Positions 9,022 through 17,588 of a stretch of 64,000 bases of DNA are shown here, in pieces. This DNA comes from Thalassoglobus polymorphus. GTDB taxonomy: Bacteria > Planctomycetota > Planctomycetia > Planctomycetales > Planctomycetaceae. The stretch covers positions 5,840,001-5,904,000 of the forward strand of contig NZ_CP036267.1 in the NCBI RefSeq assembly GCF_007744255.1, read 5' to 3'. Position numbers and translations under genes: made by a program. Position 1 is the stretch's first letter. Every line of letters starts with the position of its first letter. The notes below the pieces were generated by a model, which did no database searches, was not told the DNA's origin, and saw only the letters and a list, made by a program, of their open reading frames with translations.

Positions 9022-10785
9022 GTGTCAGCGAACTCAAAAAATGAACTTTGGTCGCTGACCAAAGGCCATCGTCTCCGCTATTCCGCTGCCATTCTCTCGA
9101 TGGCTGTCGGAACCGTTTTCTTATTGCTGGTCCCGTATTTATTCAAACAAGCCCTCGATGGCCTCGCTGAAGAAGGTGCCAGCGTTACCGGGACACTTGT
9201 CCCGATTGCTTTGTTAGTGGTCCTCCTGAATGTGCTCAACGGTTTTTTCACGTTCGTCCGTGGGAAATGGGCTGCCGAAGCGAGTGAAGGAATCGTTCAA
9301 CGGTTACGGCACCAACTCTATGCCCACATGGAAAAGTTGCCCAGCCAATTCTTTGATCGCAGCGACACCGGTGACATCGTTCAGCGATGTTCATCAGATG
9401 TGGAAACCGTACGGGTTTTCATGGCTGCTCAGATCGTGGAAATCGCCCGAGTCAGCCTGTTTCTGGTCGTCGGGATTCCGCTGATGTTCATGCAGGATGT
9501 TCGCATGAGCCTCATTTCGCTGGCGTCGTTTCCGATCCTGATTTTCTTCGCGTATTTCTTCTATCAACGAATTCGTAAAATTTTTGAAGATGTCGATGAG
9601 AAGGAAGGACAGCTGACCACAGTTCTTCAAGAGAACCTGACTGGAATCCGCGTGGTCCGGGCGTTTGCTCGACAGGACTACGAAATCGAGAAGTTCTCGA
9701 AGGCGAATCAGGCGTTTCGTGATCTTGAAATGAAACTGTTTCGCTCGCTGGCAATCTTCTGGTCAGTTTCCGATTTGATTGTCCTGCTTCAATTGGGAGT
9801 CGTACTGATTTCCGGTGGATATTTTGTCGCTCAGGGAGAGTTCACGCTCGGTAGCTGGATCTTCTTCTGGTGGATGGTCCAAACGATCATCTGGCCGGTT
9901 CGGCAAATTGGTCGTGTGGTCGCTGATGCCAGCCGGGCTGTCGTAGCGATTGGGCGTATCAACGAAATTCTGGATGAGACCGAAGAAAGTGTCGAACCGA
10001 AACCAGATTCCCCAGTAAACGGGACGATCGAAATCCGCAATCTCAGCTTCTCTTATAACGACTCAGACTCTGTGCTGCACGATCTTTCCCTGACCATTCA
10101 GCCGGGCGAAACCGTTGCAATTTTAGGCCCCCCTGGAGCGGGAAAGTCGACGATTATTCGACTCCTGCTGCGACTGTACGACTACGCAGAAGGCTCCATC
10201 AAAGTCGGTGGACAAGAACTGAATTCTATCAACCGGAAAGTGATCCGCGATTCCTTTGGTGTCGTCCTGCAGGATCCCTTTTTGTATTCCAAAACAGTTC
10301 GTGAAAACGTCATTCTTGGACGCAGAAATGCCGCCCATCAGGAAGTGGAAGAATGTGCTCGCGCTGCCGATATTCATGGGAATATTGTCGACTTTGAAGA
10401 TGGTTACGAAACCGTCATTGGAGAACGCGGAGTCACACTCTCAGGCGGCCAGCGACAACGATTGGCGATTGCACGTGCATTGCTCAAAAAACCGCCATTT
10501 CTCGTTCTCGATGACAGCCTGAGTGCCGTCGACACCAAAACTGAAGCCCACATCCTGCGATCACTCGCTGAGCGCCGCGGCAAGCAAACAACCATTCTGA
10601 TTGCCCATCGCCTCTCTTCCACCCGGCTTGCCGATCGGATTTTCATGCTGGATCACGGAAGAATTTCACAAGTCGGAACCCATCAAGAGTTAATCGCCAT
10701 CGACGGACCTTATCAGCGATTGTGGGCGATTCAGGGAATGCTGGAAACAGAAATTGAGAGTGCTTTGTCTGGAGAATCAACGTGA
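9022..10785 (+). CDS. ABC exporter half-transporter, degenerate-site subunit
   Basis: 587 residues, type IV exporter fold: six membrane spans (about 20-310) then a nucleotide-binding domain. Walker A 'GPPGAGKST' near 370, signature 'LSGGQRQR' near 473, Walker B 'FLVLDDSLSAVD' near 495 and a switch 'AHR'. The residue after the Walker B Asp is Asp rather than the catalytic Glu, so this subunit probably contributes the non-hydrolysing Walker B site. Starts at a GTG. The next gene begins 4 bases inside its end, so the pair is translationally coupled and should form a heterodimer of the BmrCD/TM287-288 kind. Substrate unknown (lipid or drug). Confidence 0.92.
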   Translation: MSANSKNELWSLTKGHRLRYSAAILSMAVGTVFLLLVPYLFKQALDGLAEEGASVTGTLVPIALLVVLLNVLNGFFTFVRGKWAAEASEGIVQRLRHQLYAHMEKLPSQFFDRSDTGDIVQRCSSDVETVRVFMAAQIVEIARVSLFLVVGIPLMFMQDVRMSLISLASFPILIFFAYFFYQRIRKIFEDVDEKEGQLTTVLQENLTGIRVVRAFARQDYEIEKFSKANQAFRDLEMKLFRSLAIFWSVSDLIVLLQLGVVLISGGYFVAQGEFTLGSWIFFWWMVQTIIWPVRQIGRVVADASRAVVAIGRINEILDETEESVEPKPDSPVNGTIEIRNLSFSYNDSDSVLHDLSLTIQPGETVAILGPPGAGKSTIIRLLLRLYDYAEGSIKVGGQELNSINRKVIRDSFGVVLQDPFLYSKTVRENVILGRRNAAHQEVEECARAADIHGNIVDFEDGYETVIGERGVTLSGGQRQRLAIARALLKKPPFLVLDDSLSAVDTKTEAHILRSLAERRGKQTTILIAHRLSSTRLADRIFMLDHGRISQVGTHQELIAIDGPYQRLWAIQGMLETEIESALSGEST

Positions 10786-12593
10786 GTGGCGACGGTTGGA
10801 TCGATGAGGATGACCTCAAAGAAACCAAGCTGGATCTTCGTTTGTGGAAAACGTTGATCCGGTACACGCTGCACTATCGCCGTACTTCAATTGTATTCGT
10901 GTTTGTCGCGTTCACCCTTGCTGCCAGCGATTTAGGTTTTCCATTACTGACCGGACTATTGATTCAGGATATCGAAGCCGATCCAAAAAACCTGAACTTC
11001 CCGTTCTACATCGGAATGTTTGCTTTCCTTTCGGTCTCGCTGAGCGCCTCGATTTGTGCTTTCGTCGTTTGTGCGGGAAAGATTCGGACGAGTGTCTCAC
11101 ATGACATTCGCCGAGATGCCTTTCAGCAACTGCAACGTCTTTCGTTCAGCTACTTCGACACTCGGCCCACAGGTTGGTTGATGGCGCGACTGACGTCCGA
11201 CTGTCAGCGGCTCTCGGTGATTCTTGCCTGGGGAGTCATGGACTTCATCTGGGGAACGACCCTCATGACGAGCATCAGCGTCGTGATGGTCATCATTAAC
11301 TGGAAAATCGCATTGGCGATCTTCTCTGTCATCCCGATACTGTTTCTTGTCAGCTTGCATTTCAAAAAGAAAATCCTCCGAACTTCACGATTGGTCCGCA
11401 AAACAAACTCCCGTATCACCGGCGTTTACAATGAGGGGATCATGGGCGTGCAAACGTCCAAAATTTTCGTCCGTGAGGAGGAAAACCTGCGAGACTTTGA
11501 CCTGCTCACCGAAGAAATGTTTCAATATTCGGTACGCAACGCGATGCTCTCAGCTGTCTACTTGCCATTAGTACTGACGCTAGGAAGTGTGGCCATCGCA
11601 GCAGCGCTCGTTGTCGGAGGTCATCAGGCGATCCTGGGGAACATCGCGATTGGCGAGATGATTATGTTTATGTATTTCGCCCAACTCTTCTTCACGCCAG
11701 CTCAGGAAATCTCAGCCTGGTTTGCAGAACTACAAATGGCTCAGGCGTCCGCCGAACGAGTCCTCAGCTTGATTGAATCTGTCCCGGATGTAAAAAACAC
11801 AGAGGCTGTCGCCAGGCGAATTGAGCAACTTGGATCTGACGGACATCCAACGAGCATTGGAAAAATCGAATTTCGCGATGTCAGCTTTGCATATCAAACT
11901 GGTCCTCAAATCATTCGAAACTTCTCATTGACAGTCGAACCGGGTGAGACGATCGCCCTCGTAGGAGCCACCGGCGGCGGGAAATCGACGATGGTGAATC
12001 TGCTGTGCCGATTCTACGAACCGACTGGAGGCCAGATTCTGATCGACGATGTCGACTACACCGATCGCAGCCTGGAAGGATTCCAATCGCAACTTGGAAT
12101 CGTCCTGCAGCAACCGCATCTCTTCAGTGGAACAATCGCTGAGAACATTCGTTACGGAAAGCTCTCTGCGAGCGATGCTGAAGTTGAAGAAGCTGCCCGT
12201 TTTGCAGGAGCGCATGAGTTCATTTCTGTACTGGAAGATGGATACCAGACCCCCGTTGGTGAAGGAGGAAACCAGCTCAGCCTGGGACAGAAACAGTTGG
12301 TTTCGTTTGCACGAACAGTCCTGAAGCGACCACAACTCCTCGTGATGGATGAAGCGACATCATCGATTGACACCGAAACCGAACAGCTCATCCAGAACAG
12401 CCTCAAGCGTATCCTGAAAGAGCGAACAAGTTTCGTCATTGCACATCGCCTCTCAACGATTCAAGCCGCCGACCGAATCTTGGTCATCAATAACGGCGAA
12501 ATCGTAGAGCAAGGCTCGCACCAGGAACTCCTCAAAACACGCGGTCACTACTTTGAACTCTACAAAGCACAAGCGATCCGCGATTTGAATTGA
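10782..12593 (+). CDS. ABC exporter half-transporter, catalytic Walker B subunit
   Basis: 603 residues with six membrane spans (about 35-330) and a nucleotide-binding domain. Walker A 'GATGGGKST' near 394, Walker B 'LLVMDEATSSID' near 519 with the catalytic Glu present, H-loop 'AHRLS'. The signature is 'LSLGQ' instead of LSGGQ. Combined with the partner's intact LSGGQ and its missing Glu, this gives one consensus and one degenerate ATP site in the heterodimer. Starts at a GTG overlapping the previous stop (GTGA). It ends 3 bases before the convergent serine acetyltransferase gene. Confidence 0.92.
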   Translation: MSGDGWIDEDDLKETKLDLRLWKTLIRYTLHYRRTSIVFVFVAFTLAASDLGFPLLTGLLIQDIEADPKNLNFPFYIGMFAFLSVSLSASICAFVVCAGKIRTSVSHDIRRDAFQQLQRLSFSYFDTRPTGWLMARLTSDCQRLSVILAWGVMDFIWGTTLMTSISVVMVIINWKIALAIFSVIPILFLVSLHFKKKILRTSRLVRKTNSRITGVYNEGIMGVQTSKIFVREEENLRDFDLLTEEMFQYSVRNAMLSAVYLPLVLTLGSVAIAAALVVGGHQAILGNIAIGEMIMFMYFAQLFFTPAQEISAWFAELQMAQASAERVLSLIESVPDVKNTEAVARRIEQLGSDGHPTSIGKIEFRDVSFAYQTGPQIIRNFSLTVEPGETIALVGATGGGKSTMVNLLCRFYEPTGGQILIDDVDYTDRSLEGFQSQLGIVLQQPHLFSGTIAENIRYGKLSASDAEVEEAARFAGAHEFISVLEDGYQTPVGEGGNQLSLGQKQLVSFARTVLKRPQLLVMDEATSSIDTETEQLIQNSLKRILKERTSFVIAHRLSTIQAADRILVINNGEIVEQGSHQELLKTRGHYFELYKAQAIRDLN

Positions 12594-12595
12594 GT

Positions 12596-13531
12596 TCAAC
12601 TCGCGTCGCGAAGTCGCAGCGATGGAGTCTCGATTGTCACGACGGTGTTCGGTGGAACAGATTTCGTCATCCAGACACTGGCACCGATCACAGAATCGGT
12701 GCCGATCACTGTTTCACCACCGAGAATTGTGGCGTTGGCGTAAATGACGACGCCATCTTCAATTGTCGGATGACGTTTCGTACCGCGAACGAGATTCCCG
12801 TCGTTGTCTTTCTGGAAGCTGAGAGCTCCCAAGGTGACTCCCTGATAAATCTTGACCCCGGTCCCAATGACGCAGGTCTCACCGATGACCACGCCAGTAC
12901 CGTGGTCGATGAAAAACGATGGGCCGATCGTTGCTCCCGGATGGATGTCGATCCCTGTTTGGCTATGCGACCACTCCGACATAATCCGTGGAATGAGCGG
13001 CATTTCCTGTCGGTAGAGTTGATTTGCAATACGATGAACAGTCATCGCTTCCAACCCGGGATAACAGAAGATGATCTCATCAAGTCCACTTGCAGCCGGG
13101 TCACCTTCATAAGCAGCTGCCACATCGGTTGCGAGAATCTGCCTCATCGCGGGTAGCGATTCCAGAAACTCGATGGCGGCCTGCTGACCGCGGGCTTCGA
13201 AGTCCATCAGGTGCCGCCGGTCACAATCGACTCCGTATTTTAAGTCGTACTCGTACCTTAAGGCACGGGCGAACTGCTGCGTCAGTTTGTCGTGAAGTCC
13301 ATCGATGAGGTCTCCAACGAAGTATGTCACGTTCCCCATATGGAGATTTTGACGACGACGATACCCCGGATAAAGAATCTCTTTCAGATCCTTCAGGATA
13401 TCCACAATCACAGCGGAACTCGGCAGAGGACAATGCCCCAGATGATTGATGTTTCCGATGTCTTTATAGCTATCAACAATTCGATCAGTGAGCGAATTCA
13501 GTTGCTCTTTTAAGCGAAAATCAGCTGCCAT
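12596..13531 (-). CDS. cysE: Serine O-acetyltransferase (EpsC/CysE type)
   Basis: 311 residues. It acetylates L-serine with acetyl-CoA to O-acetylserine, the precursor of cysteine. The N-terminal half is helical, as in plant/EpsC-type enzymes; the C-terminal part is a left-handed beta-helix of hexapeptide repeats with the active-site region '[27 protein letters not shown]' split here as 'DIHPGA', 'FFIDHGTG' and 'VVIGET', then '[12 protein letters not shown]' and 'KRHPTIED'. The ATG at 13531 is preceded by an AAGG Shine-Dalgarno sequence at 7 bases. A cysteine-rich short ORF and two hairpins lie just upstream on the same strand, suggesting control by cysteine supply. A sulfhydrylase acting on its product is not adjacent; metY lies 30 kb away. 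Confidence 0.9.
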   Translation of the reverse strand: MAADFRLKEQLNSLTDRIVDSYKDIGNINHLGHCPLPSSAVIVDILKDLKEILYPGYRRRQNLHMGNVTYFVGDLIDGLHDKLTQQFARALRYEYDLKYGVDCDRRHLMDFEARGQQAAIEFLESLPAMRQILATDVAAAYEGDPAASGLDEIIFCYPGLEAMTVHRIANQLYRQEMPLIPRIMSEWSHSQTGIDIHPGATIGPSFFIDHGTGVVIGETCVIGTGVKIYQGVTLGALSFQKDNDGNLVRGTKRHPTIEDGVVIYANATILGGETVIGTDSVIGASVWMTKSVPPNTVVTIETPSLRLRDAS

Positions 13532-13562
13532 GACTGGACCTTGGTCTCTTTAAAAACGAATC

Positions 13563-13615
13563 CCACAAAAGAACAGCAAATGTGGATAAATAGCAAATCC
13601 CCGGCCTTACGCCGG
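13563..13615 (-). promoter_or_regulatory. Two hairpins between Cys-rich ORF and cysE (possible attenuator)
   Basis: On the minus strand the stop of the short ORF runs directly into CCGGC-GTAAG-GCCGG (13601-13615), then a second hairpin CCACA..TGTGG (13563-13585) followed by 'ttcgttttt', and then the cysE ribosome binding site. The arrangement resembles a translation-coupled attenuator. Stems are short (5 bp), so the structure is tentative. Confidence 0.35.
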
Positions 13616-13798
13616 TCAGAGACAGATGCAGCAGTTATCAGAGAATCCGGTGTCACACAAATATGCACCACAAGCACCTGTGCCACAAAACTCAGTACGG
13701 TCCCCAAGTTCAAGAGCAACAGGTATTGCCGCACCGGGTTTCATCGCACCAGATTTCATCGCATTTGTTCGCGAGTGATTCATTCGTTTCGATTCCAT
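13616..13798 (-). CDS. Cysteine-rich short ORF upstream of cysE, possible leader peptide
   Basis: 60 residues from an ATG at 13798 with GGGAG 8 bases upstream. The first 37 residues contain no Cys; the last 23 carry six ('CGTGACGAYLC' then 'NCCICL' at the very end). The stop lies 84 bases before cysE on the same strand, with hairpins between. Cys codons clustered next to the stop, upstream of a cysteine-biosynthesis gene, fit a ribosome-stalling sensor of cysteinyl-tRNA. The alternative is a peptide with an N-terminal leader and a Cys-rich core (RiPP-like), but no modifying enzyme is nearby. Frame could extend to a TTG at 13858. Confidence 0.4.
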   Translation of the reverse strand: MESKRMNHSRTNAMKSGAMKPGAAIPVALELGDRTEFCGTGACGAYLCDTGFSDNCCICL

Positions 13799-14180
13799 CT
13801 CGACGTCTCCCACATTTAAACGTCGTCCCGAAATTGTACGACCGCGAGAATCCGACAATCAAGTAACGCTTGCGAAATCGTCACAGAATCACAAGTGAGA
13901 CATCCTTAACTTGTTGTCGTCATCGGTGAATCGGCGGGAAAACACCTAAAGGTTGAGCATTTCTCATAACCGGCAGAAGTTGCATCATTGCAGCAACAAC
14001 CAAATCGATACCGATTCGCTCTCTTCTCTATTTTCCGGACACTTGGGGGAGAATCAAGTTCGTGATTCTTTGAAGAGAGGCCGATTTCTATTTTAGCGGC
14101 ATTTTCTGCCGCTCACCTGATCTCTTTTTTTGATGTGAACCGCGCAACCTCTGATTTCATCGACAACTCTATCGTCCCCC
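13799..14180. other. Intergenic region upstream of Cys-rich ORF and CPBP gene
   Basis: Divergent spacer that must hold promoters for the minus-strand leader/cysE unit and the plus-strand CPBP gene. I see no gene and no strong repeat in it. Confidence 0.4.
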
Positions 14181-14957
14181 ATGTTTCCTCAAGAACAATC
14201 CCATAACGATTACTGGTCTACGGCTCGCGAGCCGTGGCCGTCGTTGTTGTTCATATTGCCATTCCTGATTGTGTACGAAGTGGGGGCAATCGCTCACGCA
14301 CACGTTCCCGCCAGTCGAAACGGTGCGGACTTATGGATTCGTCACTTCGGAATGGAAACAGGAGTCGCTGTCGAATGGATGTTCCCGCTGCTGGCACCGA
14401 TTCTCTTGCTGATCTGGCAATTCGCAGCCCGGCGCCCCTGGAACTGGAATCTCGAAACTCTCTCCGGGATGTTCGCTGAAAGCTTGATGTTCGCAATGAC
14501 TCTCGTCGTGATCGGCCAGGTGACTGCACTCGCCTTTCCGTTGGAAGTCTCTGTCGAACTTTCGGTGACACCGCTCTCCCGGGCAGTTTCATTTCTGGGT
14601 GCAGGGATCTATGAAGAGATGCTCTTTCGATTGACGATGCTCCCGCTGATTTTTGCAGCCTTGCGAGTGATTCGTCTCCCGCGCAGCTTGGCGATCTTCG
14701 GTTCCATCATGATTTCAAGTTGGTTGTTCGCCACCGCACACTATGTCGGATCGCCTGCACTCTTTTCACCGGATGAACTGACGCAGGCGATGACGACCGT
14801 TTGCGAAAGCCGCGAGTTATGGTTCAGCTACACATTCCGCTTTATGGCTGGCATCCTGTTCTCGATTCTCTTCTGGGTCCGCGGCTTCGGCATCGCAGTC
14901 GGCTGCCACATCCTCTACGACCTGTTCGTCGGCGTCATCCTCGCCGGAATCGGTTAA
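14181..14957 (+). CDS. CPBP-family intramembrane glutamic endopeptidase
   Basis: 258 residues with about seven hydrophobic spans. The CAAX-protease/bacteriocin-processing signature is present: 'GAGIYEEMLFRL' near 145 (the EExxxR motif, whose Glu activates water), 'FATAHYVG' near 190 (motif 2 His) and 'AVGCHILYD' near 244 (motif 3 His). These are membrane proteases of the Rce1/Abi superfamily; bacterial roles include processing and self-immunity, and the substrate here is unknown. Upstream and downstream genes give no hint. It is followed 35 bases later by the first of two long direct repeats. Confidence 0.85.
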   Translation: MFPQEQSHNDYWSTAREPWPSLLFILPFLIVYEVGAIAHAHVPASRNGADLWIRHFGMETGVAVEWMFPLLAPILLLIWQFAARRPWNWNLETLSGMFAESLMFAMTLVVIGQVTALAFPLEVSVELSVTPLSRAVSFLGAGIYEEMLFRLTMLPLIFAALRVIRLPRSLAIFGSIMISSWLFATAHYVGSPALFSPDELTQAMTTVCESRELWFSYTFRFMAGILFSILFWVRGFGIAVGCHILYDLFVGVILAGIG

Positions 14958-14992
14958 GTGCTGCCCCACTTCTTTAGAGGCAGGATGGCTCT

Positions 14993-15149
14993 GATAATGA
15001 TGAATCTTTCGTGCCCCGCTTGTGCCAACCGTGCAGTGCGGAGTGATCGCTGTTGCTGGACGTCTCCATATCGTAGAATGTTGCATCTGCACTCGCACGG
15101 CTCGCAGAGACCGTGGCACGCAATCCGTTATAAACAAGGACACCTTGCC
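14993..15149. repeat. Long direct repeat, copy A, left edge of accessory cassette
   Basis: 157 bp, about 95 percent identical to 16482-16639 (seven substitutions and one indel counted by eye). It contains nested inverted segments preserved in both copies: GTGCCA (15022) with TGGCAC (15114), and GTGCAG (15031) with CTGCAC (15087). It ends in CAAGGACACCTTG. The copies bracket three genes of about 1.3 kb. Confidence 0.85.
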
Positions 15150-15154
15150 AGCGG

Positions 15155-15439
15155 ATGACCGTCACAATTCAAATCACAGCGAAACAAGACCCACGTCGTT
15201 TTTCCACAGCGCGTGCCCGTCGAGAGATTCGAGACGTGTTGCAATTGATGCAACAAAACCGGTCTGGGAAATCGCTACAGGCTCGGTGTTTGAAAATGCA
15301 AGTCGATCAACACAACCGTAAAGGACCGAAAACAACTCGAATATGGCCCAGGAAAAAGACCGAGACACCTCCCAAACCACCTAAAATCCGCGCCCCCAAA
15401 AAGAACGAAGTCCAAAGAGCCAAACAACTCACCATTTAA
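15155..15439 (+). CDS. Small basic hypothetical protein in repeat-bounded cassette
   Basis: 94 residues starting 6 bases after direct repeat A. The first 50 residues look helical ('TARARREIRDVLQLMQQN'); the tail is Pro/Lys/Arg-rich ('WPRKKTETPPKPPKIRAPKK') and probably disordered, so nucleic-acid binding is conceivable. No family recognised. It points towards the two minus-strand cassette genes. The low complexity of the tail makes gene status uncertain. Confidence 0.4.
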   Translation: MTVTIQITAKQDPRRFSTARARREIRDVLQLMQQNRSGKSLQARCLKMQVDQHNRKGPKTTRIWPRKKTETPPKPPKIRAPKKNEVQRAKQLTI

Positions 15440-15527
15440 TGAACGGCGTTGCGTGGCACTCCCATATTTCACTCATTCAACCGGGCCACCGCGCCCCGCC
15501 GCCCTTCACCTTTGGATAACGTCCAAA

Positions 15528-15968
15528 CTAACCGGGTGGCGCATTTCTGCTGAGCCACCCCAACTGTTCGCCAATACGCAGCCCTTCCATAGGAACTTCG
15601 ATGGCAATCCCGCGTTGCGCGAGTACATCGGCGACACCTTCGCGGTAGCGCTGGCCAGCGAGGAATACAACTGTTTTGGGAGTAAGAGTGCGGCCGTCGA
15701 ATTGTTGAAGGACGTTTGACGCCCATTCACGACGTTCGATGATCGGCATGGTGTTCAGAGTTTTCTCATACGGTTCAATTTCGTCTTCCGGACTGACGAT
15801 TCCGTGCATGGCCGACAAGATGAACCACGGCGATCGAGTCTGTTCGACGAATTCTCGCGCCTTCTGGAACCAAGTAGATGTGTAAAGATATCGAGCGCGT
15901 GATTTACGGTTGCGCTTCTGACCCACACACGAAACGAAGTACAAGGTCTGTTCTGTTTGTTCATTCAC
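15528..15968 (-). CDS. DUF6884 domain protein
   Basis: 146 residues from a GTG at 15968; a longer frame to 16016 would overlap the upstream gene more. The DUF6884 pattern is clear: 'YFVSCVGQKR' at the start, 'YLYTSTWFQKAREFVE', 'WFILSAMHGIVSPEDEIEPY', 'VVFLAGQRYREGVADVL' and 'VPMEGLRIGEQLGWL' at the end. The function of the family is not established; members often sit on plasmids, phages and islands, as memory of similar annotations suggests. It overlaps the stop of the upstream unknown gene by 8 bases and is probably co-expressed with it. The pair lies between long direct repeats, consistent with acquired DNA. Confidence 0.75.
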   Translation of the reverse strand: MNEQTEQTLYFVSCVGQKRNRKSRARYLYTSTWFQKAREFVEQTRSPWFILSAMHGIVSPEDEIEPYEKTLNTMPIIERREWASNVLQQFDGRTLTPKTVVFLAGQRYREGVADVLAQRGIAIEVPMEGLRIGEQLGWLSRNAPPG

Positions 15969-16284
15969 GTCGCAGCTCCACAAGACCGTCGTTGTGTGAC
16001 ACAGAAAACCGGCCATAGCACCGAGCCTTCATCAGTGCCGTAGCCAACGCCTTGATGCGGGCAGGGAATCGAGTCGAGTCTGAAGATTCCCATTCGGTCT
16101 CGAACGACTCTCGGTCGTGTGGATGAATCGTGACTGTCGTAGCTGCAGCGTAACCACCCGATTCCAATTCAATCCGAATCGTTTCTCCGCTGTCGAGTTT
16201 GGCAGAGTGATCACGCAGCGCAGCAGCGAAATCCGGCAGAAATTTTGAATAACTAGCGAACGAGATTTGCATTGGCGTTCTCAT
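15961..16284 (-). CDS. Hypothetical protein coupled to DUF6884 gene
   Basis: About 107 residues if the ATG at 16284 is used; alternatives are the ATG at 16272 or the long frame to 16377. The sequence is soluble, with 'FASYSKFLPDFAAALRDH' (helix), 'TIRIELESGGYAAATTVTIHPHD' (strands; central part not quoted further) and a C-terminal 'GRFSVSHNDGLVELRRE'. Not recognised. Its stop overlaps the start of the DUF6884 gene, so the two are likely a functional pair within the repeat-bounded cassette. Confidence 0.55.
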   Translation of the reverse strand: MRTPMQISFASYSKFLPDFAAALRDHSAKLDSGETIRIELESGGYAAATTVTIHPHDRESFETEWESSDSTRFPARIKALATALMKARCYGRFSVSHNDGLVELRRE

Positions 16285-16481
16285 GTCCCGGCTAACAGGT
16301 ATGCGACCGCCGAAGTGCGGTGGAGTTTTCCCGTACTTCGGCAGGGTAGTATGGATTCGTGAACTTTGATTTGTCAAACTGCGAAACTAGTTGCGACGGA
16401 GCGCTGGTCGTTTTTCCTTGCTACACCACTCAAGGTTCACATGCTATACGAAAGGTATGCGTATAATATGCCGGGGGCCCG

Positions 16482-16639
16482 GATAATGATGAATCTTTCG
16501 TGCAACGCTTGTGCCAACCCGTGCAGTGCGGAGTGATCGCTGTTGCTGGACGTCTCCGTATCGTAAAATGTGGCAACTGCACTCGCACGGCTCGCAGAGA
16601 CTGTGGCACGCAATCCGTTATAAACAAGGACACCTTGCC
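16482..16639. repeat. Long direct repeat, copy B, right edge of accessory cassette
   Basis: 158 bp counterpart of 14993-15149 in the same orientation. Just before it lie an inverted repeat TATACG-9-CGTATA (16444-16464) and the palindromic 'ccgggggcccgg', absent at copy A. Confidence 0.85.
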
Positions 16640-17264
16640 CAAATTGAACGTCCATTGGCACTGCTGGACAAGTCAGCAAGTGCCGCCCGGGGATGCCCCA
16701 CCTCTGTAGAACAGGAATGCAGGACAGATTTAACCTTTGCAGTATGGGAAAAAGATGTATCAATTCAAAAGTTGGCTCTCCTGAACGTGAATGGGACTGA
16801 AATCCGGCGGTTTCGACCTAACTCATGAACTTTTGTCTCCTTTTTTCCCAATTCTGGCCGCTTTCGCGTAAATTCCCCTAGTCAGTCAGTCGATCAAAGA
16901 ATATGTTCTATTATCAATCTTAATTGATGTTTGCTGGGCTGAGTTTGGCAAGCGTAGCTGTTGATCGGTTTTTGTGCTTTTAAAACCATCACAATCTTTG
17001 AAATCTCCTTCCGCCAGCCAGGGAAGGTCCAATTCAAAGCTTTGTCAACTCTTATCGTATCGCAAGTTCAATCGATCCATGGCCTTAAAATCGCTTTGAA
17101 TTTGTATCCGTTTCGTGAAAGTGCAGCGTTGCACTTCAAATTCTTTTCCTGTCGCACTGACGAATTCAGCGACCCAGGAAATTAATCAGCTGTCTTAGCT
17201 GAGGTCGGATTTCTTTTCGCCGACCAATCTCCTTGTGAGACATATTTTTTATTGGAGTAATGAA
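16640..17264. other. Gene-free stretch leading to the RRM gene
   Basis: No credible gene. It contains a hairpin AAGTGCA-gcgt-TGCACTT (17119-17136) followed by 'caaattctttt', terminator-like, and then the paired hairpins before the RRM start listed separately. The region is AT-richer than its neighbours. Confidence 0.45.
17186..17225 (+). promoter_or_regulatory. Two adjacent hairpins in 5' leader of RRM gene
   Basis: TCAGCT-gtctt-AGCTGA (17186-17202) is followed directly by GGTCGG-11-CCGACC (17203-17225), about 30 bases before the GGAG ribosome binding site of the RRM gene. Long structured leaders are common on cold-inducible RNA-binding protein genes; the role here is inference. Confidence 0.4.
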
Positions 17265-17588
17265 ATGACGAGTATTTTTGTCGGAAACTTATCGTACGAA
17301 GCAACGGATTCTGATCTTCGGTCAGTTTTTGAAAATTATGGGCATGTTTCCGCAGTACAAATGATGACTGACCGCACAACAGGCAAATCGCGTGGATTTG
17401 CATTTGTCCGAATGCCAAACATGGAAGATGCCGAAGAGGCGATTGCCCGATTGAATGGTGCTTCTGTTTGTGGGCGAGCTATCAGTGTGAATGAGGCAAA
17501 CGAGCGCGAAAACCGCCGTGAGCCAGGAATGAGCCTCCCCAAAGCTCCGAATATCTTTGATTTACTAGAGGCAGATGCTGCCGTGTGA
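17265..17588 (+). CDS. RRM-type RNA-binding protein
   Basis: 107 residues. Start at the ATG 17265 with GGAG 8 bases upstream; the longer frame from 17235 adds improbable residues. A single RNA recognition motif fills residues 1-83: RNP2 'IFVGNLSY' at the N-terminus and RNP1 'KSRGFAFVRM' near 46. The short tail is polar. Single-RRM proteins of this size occur in cyanobacteria and planctomycetes, where several are cold-induced RNA chaperones. It stands alone, with a long, hairpin-containing leader. Family certain, biological role open. Confidence 0.9.
   Translation: MTSIFVGNLSYEATDSDLRSVFENYGHVSAVQMMTDRTTGKSRGFAFVRMPNMEDAEEAIARLNGASVCGRAISVNEANERENRREPGMSLPKAPNIFDLLEADAAV

Noticed and set aside
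13580-13590. Perfect DnaA box TTATCCACA (minus strand)
   Set aside because: A single 9-mer is expected about once by chance in a window of this size and it lies in the cysE leader.
14993-16639. Repeats as integron attC sites
   Set aside because: A TTATAAC-like end is present, but no consistent GTTRRRY partner exists in copy A, the enclosed genes face different directions and no intI is seen.
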